From positions 103,059-167,058 of the forward strand of contig JABTUJ010000001.1 of the NCBI GenBank assembly GCA_015075445.1: DNA of 64,000 nt, read 5' to 3'. Shown here piece after piece: positions 9,385 through 18,184 of this stretch. Within the stretch, counting starts at the first letter, position 1, and each line of letters starts with the position of its first letter. The stretch is from Verrucomicrobiales bacterium (GTDB lineage Bacteria > Verrucomicrobiota > Verrucomicrobiia > Limisphaerales > J093). The position numbers were made by a program, and so were the translations under genes. The notes under the pieces were generated by a model that was not told where the DNA came from, did not search any database, and saw only the letters and a list, made by a program, of their open reading frames with translations.

Positions 9385-9660
9385 TTCTGAGAACAATGTC
9401 TCTGCTCGATGCGGCGCCGCAGACTTACGCCTCACTGCACACACGGAATCCTGCGTATTTGCATCGCAACTGCGCCGTCACTTTACCCCTTCCTCCCCTC
9501 CCCACCAGTCACCAGAACTGGGGACAGACCCCGCGAGCCGCAGGCCCGACACCGGATTTCTGCTTGTCAGTCGTCGCCCTCCCCCCGAACTTGACCGCCG
9601 CAGGGGTTGACCGGCGGGCTCAACCCGTCGGTCGCAGCCCCGGCGAGCGGACCTGAACGT

Positions 9661-10992
9661 ATGGATGTCAAACTCCCCAAACTGGGCGAAGGCGCAGACT
9701 CCGGTGTGGTCGTCAGCGTGTTCGTCAAGGCCGGCGACACAATCAAGAAAGAGCAGGCGATTCTCGAACTCGAAAACGAGAAGGCCGTCGCTTCCATCCC
9801 GTCGCCCGCCGCCGGAACCATCTCGCAGGTCTTCGTCAAACCCGGCGACAAGGTCAGTGTCGGCCAACGCCTGGTCGCGCTCGATTCCGGCAGCGGCGGT
9901 GCCACCGCCCCGGCCACGGAGGAGACCCGCCCGGCCGAACCCAAGTCGGCCCCGACCGCCAAGGCCCGTCCCGCCCGCACCGCCAAATCTGAACCCGAAC
10001 CCGAGCCCGCATCCGAGCCGGCGGAGGATGCCGAGCCGGCCGAAGTCGAAGAAGACGAAGCCGCGCCGGTTTCCGCCCACCCGCCCGCGGCTTCCCCGAG
10101 CCTGCGGCGTCTGGCCAAGGACCTTGGGATCGACCTCGCCCGGGTCCGGGGCAGTGAGCGCGGCGGCCGGATCGTGATGGCGGACCTCCGCAGCTACATC
10201 CAGCGGCTCCAGCGCCTGGCCGCCCAGGCCGGCCGCGGCGACCGGCGCCCCGCCCGGCCACGCGCCGAGGCCGTCGATTTTTCCCAGTGGGGCCCCGTGA
10301 GCGTGAAGCCCCTCTCGCCCCTGCGCCAGACCATCGCCCGTCGCATGGCCGAGAGTTGGGAGACGGTGCCGCGCGTCACCCAGTTCGACGAGGCGGACGT
10401 CACGCGGTTGGGCGAACTGCGGAAGCAGCACCTCGAAGCCTACCAGCAGAAGGGCACGAAGCTCACCCTCACCCCCTTCGTGATCAAGGCGGTCGCCAAC
10501 ACCCTGCTGAAACACCCCACCCTGAACGCCAGCCTGGACCCCAGCGGCGAGAGTCTCGTCCTCAAGTCCTACTACCACCTCGGCCTCGCCGTGGACACCG
10601 AGGCCGGCCTCATGGTGCCCGTGATCCGGGATGCCGACAAAAAGGCGCTGGTCGAGCTCTCCCGCGAGATCGAGGCGCTGGCCCAGAAGGCCCGCGAACG
10701 CAAACTCACCGCCGAGGACATGAAGGGCGGCACGTTCACGATTTCCAACCAGGGCGGCATCGGCGGCGCCCACTTCACCCCGATCCTCAACCTGCCCGAG
10801 GTGGCCATCCTCGGCGTGGGACGCGGCGCCGTGAAGCCCGTGTGGCGCGAGGGCCGCGTCGAGCCGCGCACCCTCATGCCGCTGGCGTTGTCGTATGACC
10901 ACCGCGTGATCGACGGCGGCACCGCCGCCCGGTTCATCACCGACCTGGTCAAGGAGCTCGAACAGTTCGCCGAGTCGCTTGTGAAGCTTTGA
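9661..10992 (+). CDS. 2-oxoacid dehydrogenase E2 (dihydrolipoamide acyltransferase)
   Basis: A 443-residue E2 core enzyme that transfers acyl groups from lipoyl to CoA in a pyruvate or branched-chain 2-oxoacid dehydrogenase complex. One N-terminal lipoyl domain carries the lipoylated Lys41 in ENEKAVA. A long Pro/Ala/Glu-rich hinge follows, then a peripheral-subunit-binding domain (about 143-180, SPSLRRLAKDLGIDLARV). The catalytic domain contains the active-site His in YDHRVIDGG near residue 413. The E3 gene starts 2 bp after its stop. No E1 gene is adjacent in this window, so substrate specificity cannot be assigned; pyruvate is the default guess. Confidence 0.9.
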   Translation: MDVKLPKLGEGADSGVVVSVFVKAGDTIKKEQAILELENEKAVASIPSPAAGTISQVFVKPGDKVSVGQRLVALDSGSGGATAPATEETRPAEPKSAPTAKARPARTAKSEPEPEPASEPAEDAEPAEVEEDEAAPVSAHPPAASPSLRRLAKDLGIDLARVRGSERGGRIVMADLRSYIQRLQRLAAQAGRGDRRPARPRAEAVDFSQWGPVSVKPLSPLRQTIARRMAESWETVPRVTQFDEADVTRLGELRKQHLEAYQQKGTKLTLTPFVIKAVANTLLKHPTLNASLDPSGESLVLKSYYHLGLAVDTEAGLMVPVIRDADKKALVELSREIEALAQKARERKLTAEDMKGGTFTISNQGGIGGAHFTPILNLPEVAILGVGRGAVKPVWREGRVEPRTLMPLALSYDHRVIDGGTAARFITDLVKELEQFAESLVKL

Positions 10993-10994
10993 AG

Positions 10995-12419
10995 ATGGAA
11001 CCCATCCAGACTGACCTCGTCGTCGTGGGCGCCGGCCCCGGCGGATACACCGCGGCCTTCTACGCCGCCGACCTGGACCAGAAAGTCGTGCTGGTCGAAC
11101 GCGAACCCCGCCTCGGCGGCGTGTGCCTCAACTGCGGGTGCATCCCGTCCAAGGCCCTCCTCCACGCCGCCCACACCCTCAATGTCGCCCGCGAGGCCAG
11201 CCATTGGGGCCTCGACTTCGGCGAGCCGCGCGTCGACCTGAACCGCCTCCGCGCCTGGAAGGAGTCCATCCTCCAGAAGCTCGGCAACGGCGTCAGCCAG
11301 CTCGCCCAGCGCCGTCAGGTCCAGGTCCTCACCGGCCGGGCCTACTTCGAGGACTCCACCACGCTCCGCATCGAGACCGCCGCGGGACAGCAGTTCGTCA
11401 AGTACCAGAAGGCGATCGTCGCCACCGGCTCGAAGGCCGCCATGCCGAAGGCCTTTGACCTCGGCAACCCGCGCATCATGACCTCGACCGAGGCGCTCGA
11501 CGTCGAGGAAATCCCCCCGAAACTCCTGGTGGTGGGCGGCGGTTACATCGGCATGGAGCTGGGCACCGTCTACGCCACGCTCGGCAGCCAGGTCGTCGTC
11601 GTCGAGGCGGCGGAGAACATCCTCACCGGCGCCGACCCCGACCTGGCCCGGCCCATCGCCAACCGCGCCGCCCAGCGCTTCAAGGAAATCCGCACCCGCG
11701 CCAAGGTCCTCGACATGGCCACCAAAGGGCCCCAGATCCGCGTCGTGCTCGAGTGGAACGGCGAACGCCTCGAGGAGCTCTACGACCGCGTCCTCGTCTC
11801 CGTCGGCCGCGTCCCCAACGCCGACGACCTCGGCCTCGAGAACACCCGCGTCACCCGCGATGACAAGGGCTTCATCGAGGTGGACGAGTACCAGCAGACG
11901 CAGGACCCCGCCATCCTTGCCATCGGCGACATCGCCGGCGGCGTGCTGCTCGCCCACAAGGCCTCCCGCGAAGCCCGCATCGCCGTGGAACGGATCCTCG
12001 GCGAATCCGCCACGGCCGAGGACTTCATCATCCCCGCCGTCGTGTTCACCGACCCCGAACTCGCCTGGTGCGGCGTCACCGAGGCCGAGGCGCGGGCCAA
12101 AGGGCTCGAGGTCGAGGTGGTCAAATTCCCCTGGTCCGCCTCCGGCCGCGCCCTCACCTTCGACCGTCCCGATGGCATGACCAAGCTGGTCGTGGATCCG
12201 GGAACCGAGCGCGTGCTCGGCGTGGGGATTGTTGGCCACGGCGCCGGCGAACTCATCGCCGAAGGGGTCGTGGCCATCGAGATGGGCGCCACCGCGATGG
12301 ACCTCGCCCTCTCGGTGCATCCTCACCCGACGCTTTCCGAGACGATGATGGAGTGCGCCGAGGTCTTCTACGGCCACGCCACCCACGCCATCGCCCGGCG
12401 ACGGAAGCGGGAGGCGTAG
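10995..12419 (+). CDS. lpdA: Dihydrolipoamide dehydrogenase (E3)
   Basis: A 474-residue FAD-dependent disulfide oxidoreductase that reoxidises dihydrolipoamide with NAD+. The N-terminal FAD motif is VVGAGPGGYTAA. The redox disulfide is in GGVCLNCGCIPSK (about residues 40-50). A central NAD-binding motif is VVGGGYIGMELG, the second FAD motif is ILAIGDIAGG, and the C-terminal catalytic His-Glu pair is in HPHPTLSE. Length and motif order are standard. I chose the ATG at 10995, 2 bp after the E2 stop, over an upstream overlapping TTG. It forms an operon with E2. The downstream gene is convergent. Confidence 0.93.
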   Translation: MEPIQTDLVVVGAGPGGYTAAFYAADLDQKVVLVEREPRLGGVCLNCGCIPSKALLHAAHTLNVAREASHWGLDFGEPRVDLNRLRAWKESILQKLGNGVSQLAQRRQVQVLTGRAYFEDSTTLRIETAAGQQFVKYQKAIVATGSKAAMPKAFDLGNPRIMTSTEALDVEEIPPKLLVVGGGYIGMELGTVYATLGSQVVVVEAAENILTGADPDLARPIANRAAQRFKEIRTRAKVLDMATKGPQIRVVLEWNGERLEELYDRVLVSVGRVPNADDLGLENTRVTRDDKGFIEVDEYQQTQDPAILAIGDIAGGVLLAHKASREARIAVERILGESATAEDFIIPAVVFTDPELAWCGVTEAEARAKGLEVEVVKFPWSASGRALTFDRPDGMTKLVVDPGTERVLGVGIVGHGAGELIAEGVVAIEMGATAMDLALSVHPHPTLSETMMECAEVFYGHATHAIARRRKREA

Positions 12420-12435
12420 GCCCTCCAAGTCCTCA

Positions 12436-14496
12436 TCACCGGCCCGAGCGCAGCACCGCAGCAGGCTGCTGTGGTCGTCGGTCCAGAGCACGTGACGGGC
12501 GGGACCTTCCTGCCCGCTCGCTCCGCACCAGGGCCGGATCCTCCAGCAGGGCCCTGTTGCTGCTGACAATCATCCAAACCGACTCGACCGGCGAGCCGGG
12601 TCGCGTCGGATTCCTCGCGGCCAGCGTCAGGGTGGAAAGCCCGTGCTCGGCCGCCAGCCCCTTGACCACCGGCTCGAGGTCCAGGTGCCGGTTGGTGATG
12701 TGGAACACAAGCGCCCCGTCCGGCCGGAGATGACGCGCGTACAGGGCGAACGCCTCGCGGGTCAGGAGGTGGACCGGGATGGCGTCGCTGCTGAACGCGT
12801 CGAGCACCAGCACGTCGAACGCCTGCGGCGGCTCGTTCTCGAGCGAGATCCGCGCGTCGCCCAGCACGATCTCGACCTGGGCCGACGTGCCTTCCAGAAA
12901 CGCGAACATCGTCTCCGCCAGCCGCTGCACCTCCGGATCGATCTCGTAGAAGCGGATGACGTCCGTGGCGTGCCCGTAGATCGAGAGCGTTCCGATTCCC
13001 AGCCCGACGATCCCGATCCGCCGTTGTTCCTGCCGCGGAAACCGGGACAGCGCGAGTTCGACGCCGGTTCCCTGCCGGTAGTACCCGAGCGGGACGAGCG
13101 GGTTCTGCGGAGGCAGAAGCTGCAGCCCGTGCAACGTGCTCCCGTGGAACAGCGCCCGTGTCCAGAGCTTGGCGTCCGGAACGTAGCGTTCCCGAACGCT
13201 CAGCACCCCGTAGAAGTTCCGGCTCGCCTGCACCGTCTCGCTGCCGCCCACCCAGGCCAGCAGCCCGAACAAGCCCGCCACCAGACCCGACCCCATACAG
13301 GCAAGCACCCACCCCGGGAAACGGCGTGACTCGATCACCAGCGCCGTGCGGGCCCGCGCGTGAATCGCCACCAGCAGCGCGCTCAACAGCCACAGTCCCC
13401 ACGGCAGTTCGGCGTAAGACCGGAACATCATGGGCGCGACGAGCGCCACGAACATCCCGCCCGCCGCACCGCCGCCAGCAATCCACAGATAGAAGGAGGT
13501 CAGATGAGCCGGCGCAGGCTTGAGCCGGTACAGTTCGCCATGACACAGCATGCAGCCCGCGAAGAGCGCGAACGAATACACCCCCACCTGCAGCAGCAGC
13601 GGCATCCGGTGCACATCGTACTGGGCCCACCCGACCAGGCCGATGGCCGCAGCCATCGCGCCGGTGAACCACCGCCGGGAATACCAGCGCGGACTGTCGA
13701 AGCACAGCATGAAGCTCAGCAGGTAGAGGCTCAGCGGCAACACCCACAGGAATGGCACCACCGCCACGTCCAGACACATCGTGTTCGTGATGGCCAGCAG
13801 CAGCACCGAGGCGCACGCCGGCAACGCAAACCACAGGATCTTGCTGCCCAGGTCCGGTGCCGCCTCAGCCCGCTCCGCGATCACCTCACCTTCCCCCATC
13901 CCCGAACTCCCCCGCGCCGCGCGAAACACCTGCCACGCACAGCCCCCCGCGCCGATCGCAAACCCGGCCAGCCCCCAGCCCCACCAGTCCGCCTGCGCCT
14001 GCCGCGACAGAAACGACTCGAACACCAGCGGGTAGCTGAGCAACGCCAGCAGCGACCCCGCGTTCGAAAGCGCGTACAGCCGGTACGGTGACGTTCCGGG
14101 CCGGACCCTACTAAACCACGCCTGCAGCAAGGGGCTCGTGGCCGACAGGACGAAGTACGGCAGGCCCAGGCAGACCGTCAGCAGCCCGAGGATCCGGCCC
14201 ACGGGCGCGTCCGGCGAAGCGGGCCGCCACTGTTCGCCCGGCGTGATGGGCAACGACAGGCAAGCCGCCACCACCAAGACAACGTGCACCACTGCCTGGA
14301 CCCCCGGCCGGACCAGGCGCGACAGCCCGTGCGCATAGGCGTACCCAGCCAGCAGCAACACCTGGAAGAAAAGCAGGCAGGTCGTCCAGACCCCCGGCCC
14401 CCCGCCGAACCAGGGCAGGATGTACTTGCCCATCAGCGGCTGGACCTGAAACAGCAGGAACGCCCCGCCGAAGGTCGCCAGCACGAAAAAGGTCAT
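12436..14496 (-). CDS. Membrane-embedded spermidine-synthase-like protein, 3' end frameshifted
   Basis: The N-terminal half has about ten to twelve predicted membrane segments starting at MTFFVLATFGGAFLLFQVQP. The C-terminal half is a spermidine-synthase-type Rossmann domain with the nucleotide motif GIVGLGIGTLS, the acidic FYEIDPEV, and DVLVLDAFSSDAIPVHLLT. Fused membrane aminopropyltransferase-like proteins are known, but the substrate is usually undetermined. The TTG at 14580 gives an unlikely extension, so I use the ATG at 14496. Near 12510 the family's usual ending is found in another frame (HVLWTDDHSSLLR), and the original frame resumes for the last codons VLRSGR. About three missing bases would restore it. 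I read this as sequence error. Confidence 0.8.
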   Translation of the reverse strand: MTFFVLATFGGAFLLFQVQPLMGKYILPWFGGGPGVWTTCLLFFQVLLLAGYAYAHGLSRLVRPGVQAVVHVVLVVAACLSLPITPGEQWRPASPDAPVGRILGLLTVCLGLPYFVLSATSPLLQAWFSRVRPGTSPYRLYALSNAGSLLALLSYPLVFESFLSRQAQADWWGWGLAGFAIGAGGCAWQVFRAARGSSGMGEGEVIAERAEAAPDLGSKILWFALPACASVLLLAITNTMCLDVAVVPFLWVLPLSLYLLSFMLCFDSPRWYSRRWFTGAMAAAIGLVGWAQYDVHRMPLLLQVGVYSFALFAGCMLCHGELYRLKPAPAHLTSFYLWIAGGGAAGGMFVALVAPMMFRSYAELPWGLWLLSALLVAIHARARTALVIESRRFPGWVLACMGSGLVAGLFGLLAWVGGSETVQASRNFYGVLSVRERYVPDAKLWTRALFHGSTLHGLQLLPPQNPLVPLGYYRQGTGVELALSRFPRQEQRRIGIVGLGIGTLSIYGHATDVIRFYEIDPEVQRLAETMFAFLEGTSAQVEIVLGDARISLENEPPQAFDVLVLDAFSSDAIPVHLLTREAFALYARHLRPDGALVFHITNRHLDLEPVVKGLAAEHGLSTLTLAARNPTRPGSPVESVWMIVSSNRALLEDPALVRSERAGRSRPSRALDRRPQQPAAVLRSGR

Positions 14497-14627
14497 AAGG
14501 CCGTGGTGTCGTGAACCGCCGCCGGTCGCCTGCCCGAACCAGCGCGCCGGCAGCCTGCGAAGGAACCCGGGACGCGGCAAGCCGGGATTGCCGGTGGTCC
14601 TGCACCTCTGCGTCCTGCTTCCGCGGC

Positions 14628-14782
14628 GTAGGAGCCGACGTCAGGAGGCTCAGCCTGGCGTGAGTCTCGTCACCTCGCCTCCTACCGGGGGGCGTGTAGG
14701 CGCCGACGTCAGGAGGCTCAGCCGGGCGTGAGTCTCGTCACCTCGACTCCTACTGTGGGGGCGTGTAGGCGCCGACGTCACG
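14628..14782. repeat. Two and a half tandem family B palindromes (B2-B4)
   Basis: Full copies at 14628-14685 and 14696-14755 start GTAGG(A/C)GCCGACGTCAGG and end in CGCCTCCTAC or CGACTCCTAC. A half copy lies at 14764-14782. They fill the gap between the divergent spermidine-synthase-like and GH71/99-like genes, so any promoter for either gene must sit within or beside them. The remaining 330 bp between the genes show nothing else. Confidence 0.85.
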
Positions 14783-14830
14783 GATCACACTCGCCTCGCG
14801 TCCAGGGTCTGCTACGCTCGCGGCCGTTCC

Positions 14831-16597
14831 ATGCGTTTCTCTGCCCTGCTTCTCCTCGGACTGGTTGGTGGCCGCGCGCTGTGCGCCGTGGGCCCGGCCA
14901 GCGGCTTCAACCCCGGCACCCCCTGGCCCGCCACCGACACCCTGGGCCGCGCGGTCCCCACGGCCGCGGAGGTGGGTCCCCTCCGGACCAACCGATTCGT
15001 CGGGATCTTCTACTTCACCTGGCAAAGCACCGAGGTGCGCCAAGGCCGACCCGACGGCCGCCCCTTCGACGTCGCGCAGATCTTCGCGCAGGATCCCGAC
15101 GCGTTGAAGAAGCCGGACTCGCCGCTCTGGGGCCCGATTGGCGTTTACCATTTCTGGGCCGAACCGCTGGTGGGCTACTACGCAAACGACGATCCCTGGG
15201 TGCTGCGGCGCCACGCCCAATGGCTGGCCGACGCGGGCGTCGACACGCTGCTCTTCGACGCGACCAACGCGCAGACCTACCGCCACATCTACGAGCCCTT
15301 GTGCCGGACCTTCGAGCAGGTGCGGCGCGACGGTGGGCGCACGCCCCAGATCGCTTTCATCATGAACACCGCCGCCGGCCAGACGGCGGACCGGCTCTAT
15401 CGCGAGCTTTATCAGCCCGGGTTGCATCGCGACTTGTGGTTCCATTGGCGCGGCAAACCCCTGCTCATCTGCGATCCGGCCGAGGCCCGGCCCGAGTGGA
15501 AGGACTTCTTCACGCTGCGTCGCGCGCACTGGCCCTTCACCCTCACCAACACGCCCTATGCCTGGCATTGGGAAGCCACCTTCCCCCAGCCCTATGGCTA
15601 CACCGATGACCCGGATCAGCCCGAGCAGGTCAACGTGTCGGTGGCCCAGAACCTCCGCCAGTCCGACGGCCAGGTCACCAACATGAGCGACGGCAACGCG
15701 CGCGGTCGCAGCTTCCATCAAGGGCGCCAGGACACGCGCCCCGGGGCGGTCTTGCACGGCCACAACTTCCAGGAGCAGTGGCAGCGGGTGGCCGAACTCG
15801 ATCCCCCCTTCGCCATGGTGACCGGGTGGAACGAGTGGATCGCCGGCCGCTGGGGCAAACCGGATGGCCCGCTCGTCTTTGTGGATCAACTGGACCAGGA
15901 GTTCAGCCGCGACATCGAACCCATGCGCGGCGGGCACGGCGACAATTACTACCTCCAGCTCGTCGCCAACGTGCGTCGTTACAAGGGCGCACTTCCCCTG
16001 CCGCAAGCCAGCGCGCCCGTCACGCTCCCGCTCGACGCCGGTCCCATCCCCTGGGCCGCCGTCGAACCGGTGTTCGCCGATGCCGTGGGCGACACCGCCC
16101 CGCGCGATCACCGCGGCGTCCTCGCCCTGCACTACACCAGCCGCAGCGGCCGCAACGACATCGTCGCGTGCCGGGTGGCGCGGGACCGCGACCACGTCTT
16201 CTTCCAGGTCCAGACACGCGAGCCACTCAGCCCATCCACCGATCCGGGCTGGATGTGGTTGCTGATCGATATCGACCAGAACGTCGCCACCGGCTGGGAA
16301 GGTTATGACTTCATCCTGAACCGGACCCGCGACGAAGCCGGCACCACATGGCTCGAACAGCACACCGCCGGTTGGGATTGGAAACCCAGGGTCCGCGTTC
16401 CGTTCCGGGCGTCAGGCACGCACCTGTGCCTCGCCGTCCCGCGAACCGCGTTGGGCCTCGAAGCAGGTCAGACGTCCCTGGCCTTGGATTTCAAATGGGC
16501 CGACAACCAGCCCGAGCCGCCCAACCTCCTCGAGGCCTATATGACGGGGGATGTCGCCCCCGAGGGCCGGTTCAAGTACCGCTACCTGGCAGAGTGA
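14831..16597 (+). CDS. Secreted GH71/GH99-like protein with C-terminal CBM9-like domain
   Basis: A 588-residue exported protein with signal peptide MRFSALLLLGLVGGRALCA. The central region (GIFYFTW, WLADAGVDTLLFDATN, PFAMVTGWNEWIAGRWG) has the shape of GH71/GH99-type barrels, where a conserved NEW(I/Y) glutamate lies in the active centre; these families cleave alpha-glucan or alpha-mannan. The last about 150 residues (VEPVFADAVGDTAPRDHRG, WMWLLIDIDQN, FILNRT) resemble a CBM9-type carbohydrate or membrane-associated beta domain. Family assignment is from motifs only, and a DUF-type relative with another activity is possible. Family A repeats begin about 40 bp after the stop. Confidence 0.65.
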   Translation: MRFSALLLLGLVGGRALCAVGPASGFNPGTPWPATDTLGRAVPTAAEVGPLRTNRFVGIFYFTWQSTEVRQGRPDGRPFDVAQIFAQDPDALKKPDSPLWGPIGVYHFWAEPLVGYYANDDPWVLRRHAQWLADAGVDTLLFDATNAQTYRHIYEPLCRTFEQVRRDGGRTPQIAFIMNTAAGQTADRLYRELYQPGLHRDLWFHWRGKPLLICDPAEARPEWKDFFTLRRAHWPFTLTNTPYAWHWEATFPQPYGYTDDPDQPEQVNVSVAQNLRQSDGQVTNMSDGNARGRSFHQGRQDTRPGAVLHGHNFQEQWQRVAELDPPFAMVTGWNEWIAGRWGKPDGPLVFVDQLDQEFSRDIEPMRGGHGDNYYLQLVANVRRYKGALPLPQASAPVTLPLDAGPIPWAAVEPVFADAVGDTAPRDHRGVLALHYTSRSGRNDIVACRVARDRDHVFFQVQTREPLSPSTDPGWMWLLIDIDQNVATGWEGYDFILNRTRDEAGTTWLEQHTAGWDWKPRVRVPFRASGTHLCLAVPRTALGLEAGQTSLALDFKWADNQPEPPNLLEAYMTGDVAPEGRFKYRYLAE

Positions 16598-16636
16598 GAG
16601 AGGCCCCGAGAACGGTCAAGCAGGCGCGATCCCCTA

Positions 16637-16759
16637 TGTTCGGAATCGGCGGAGAGAGCGGGACGAGATGGTTCTCCACCGATTACGGACATCGGGAATT
16701 GGGCTGAAGGTAACTTCGGCTTCCCCGAATCCCCTGCGTTCTCAATCGGTGGAGGGGCC
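16637..16759. repeat. Family A palindrome A2 plus half copy A3
   Basis: A2 spans about 16637-16697, with arms GTTCGGAATCGGCGGAGA and TCTCCACCGATTACGGACAT. A half element A3 follows at about 16726-16759 (GAATCCCCTGCGTTCTCAAT). A3 covers the final codons and the TGA stop of the convergent DUF3482 GTPase gene (16742-16744). Confidence 0.8.
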
Positions 16760-18184
16760 AGCATTCCCGCGGTGCTCACCGCCCTCTCCTCCCCCCGCCT
16801 CGTCGTCCCGCGCGAACACCGCCGTGAGGTGGTCCGCCAGTTCCTCCTGCACCGCGGTTGCCTCCGGATGCCGGCGCAACCGCCCGAAGGTCTTTTCCAG
16901 CGCGGACAGCTCCTCGCCGGGGAGGGGCGGCAGGACCTGACGCGGATCCTCACGCACCGCGAGCACGCCTTGGGCGGCATGCGTGCGCCGGGCCACCAGC
17001 CAGTGATGGTAACGAGCCCGGTTGAACACGACATGCGGGAAGTTCCGGTTTCGCGTCGGGCCGGCGGTGATCAGCCGCCCCCCCAGCGGCACGTCCATCA
17101 CCCGCACCCGCACCAGTTGATCCGCCGTCCACCAGCCCACCACCGCCCCGATCCCCGCCCCGAGCACTGCCCCCGCAAATAGCGAAGCCCCCCCCAGATG
17201 AGCATCCACCCACGCCCCCGTCGCCGCCCCCCCCAACGCGCCCCCCGCCAGGATCTGACGCCGCCCCAGCCCGAACACCAGCCACGTCCGTTCCGCAAAC
17301 AGGTCCTCGTCCACCAGCGGCAGGCCTGCTTCCTGACGTTCAATCCGCCGATGGCTGTACAGCGTTTCCACCCGGTCCCGACACCGCTGTTCCAGCCGCC
17401 GGAGATCGCTGCGGAACTCGGCTTCCAGCGCCGCCCTATGTCCGGCCGGATTCGCCCGGGCCGGCAGCTTGCGCTCGACCCGGTGGGCCAGCATCGCGGC
17501 CAGGGTCTCCGCCACCGTGTGCGACGCCAATCGCCGTGTGCGCGCCCGGTCGGCCTCGAGCAAGCGCACCGCTTGTTCGAGCACGCCCCGCCATTCCTCC
17601 TGCAGTTCGCCGAAGGCCCGTAACAACTCGATGCGCTTGCGGAACTCCGCCGTCACCGCGTTGAACACGCGCACCACCTGGAAGAACTGGCCCAGTGCCG
17701 CCTGCCATTCCCCCAGGTGATCGGCCGGCCCAATCGGGTTGACGAGCGCCAGGCTCGGCTGGCCGGTCCACCGCAGGATCTCCATCTCCGGTTCGTACTC
17801 GGGTCCGTAAGGCACCGAGCCGTCCACCACATACAGAATGCCCGCCCCTTCGAGAATCGGCTCGAGCAGTTCGCATTCGTCCGGGAACTCGCCCGTGTCC
17901 CGGTGGCTGGCAACGAACTGTCGCACCACCTCGGCCCGGCGATGCGCCCCGCGCTCGTGCTGTCGCAGCCAGTGCAGGACGCGCCGCGCCCGCTGGAAGC
18001 CGGGCGTGTCCACCAGCGCGTAGAGCTCCTGCCCGTCCACGCGCATCGGATACCGCCGCGCCTGGGTCGTCGTCCCTGCCTCCGGCCCAATCCGCACCGA
18101 GTCATCCGCCGCCAGCGTGGCCACGATGCTCGACTTGCCCTTGTTCGGATGCCCCACGACGGCGAAGAGCGGCCGGTCACTCAT
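16742..18184 (-). CDS. DUF3482-type Ras-like GTPase
   Basis: A 480-residue GTPase. G1 is GHPNKGKSS at residues 11-19, with Asn-Lys where many relatives have Val; G3 is DTPG near residue 60. The middle is helical. A glycine/alanine-rich membrane hairpin (ILAGGALGGAATGAW and AGAVLGAGIGAVVGWW) precedes a C-terminal region rich in acidic and charged helices. DUF3482 proteins are uncharacterised GTPases that in many bacteria lie beside a DUF2868 gene, as here. Its ATG overlaps the DUF2868 stop (ATGA), indicating translational coupling. I chose 18184 because the upstream extension has no G1 context. The C-terminal residues GPSTD and the stop come from a family A repeat. Confidence 0.8.
   Translation of the reverse strand: MSDRPLFAVVGHPNKGKSSIVATLAADDSVRIGPEAGTTTQARRYPMRVDGQELYALVDTPGFQRARRVLHWLRQHERGAHRRAEVVRQFVASHRDTGEFPDECELLEPILEGAGILYVVDGSVPYGPEYEPEMEILRWTGQPSLALVNPIGPADHLGEWQAALGQFFQVVRVFNAVTAEFRKRIELLRAFGELQEEWRGVLEQAVRLLEADRARTRRLASHTVAETLAAMLAHRVERKLPARANPAGHRAALEAEFRSDLRRLEQRCRDRVETLYSHRRIERQEAGLPLVDEDLFAERTWLVFGLGRRQILAGGALGGAATGAWVDAHLGGASLFAGAVLGAGIGAVVGWWTADQLVRVRVMDVPLGGRLITAGPTRNRNFPHVVFNRARYHHWLVARRTHAAQGVLAVREDPRQVLPPLPGEELSALEKTFGRLRRHPEATAVQEELADHLTAVFARDDEAGGGEGGEHRGNAGPSTD

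Noticed and set aside
9476..9515. A small 28-codon minus-strand gene ending in GFRVCSEA
   Set aside because: Too short to judge and without recognisable family or ribosome binding site.
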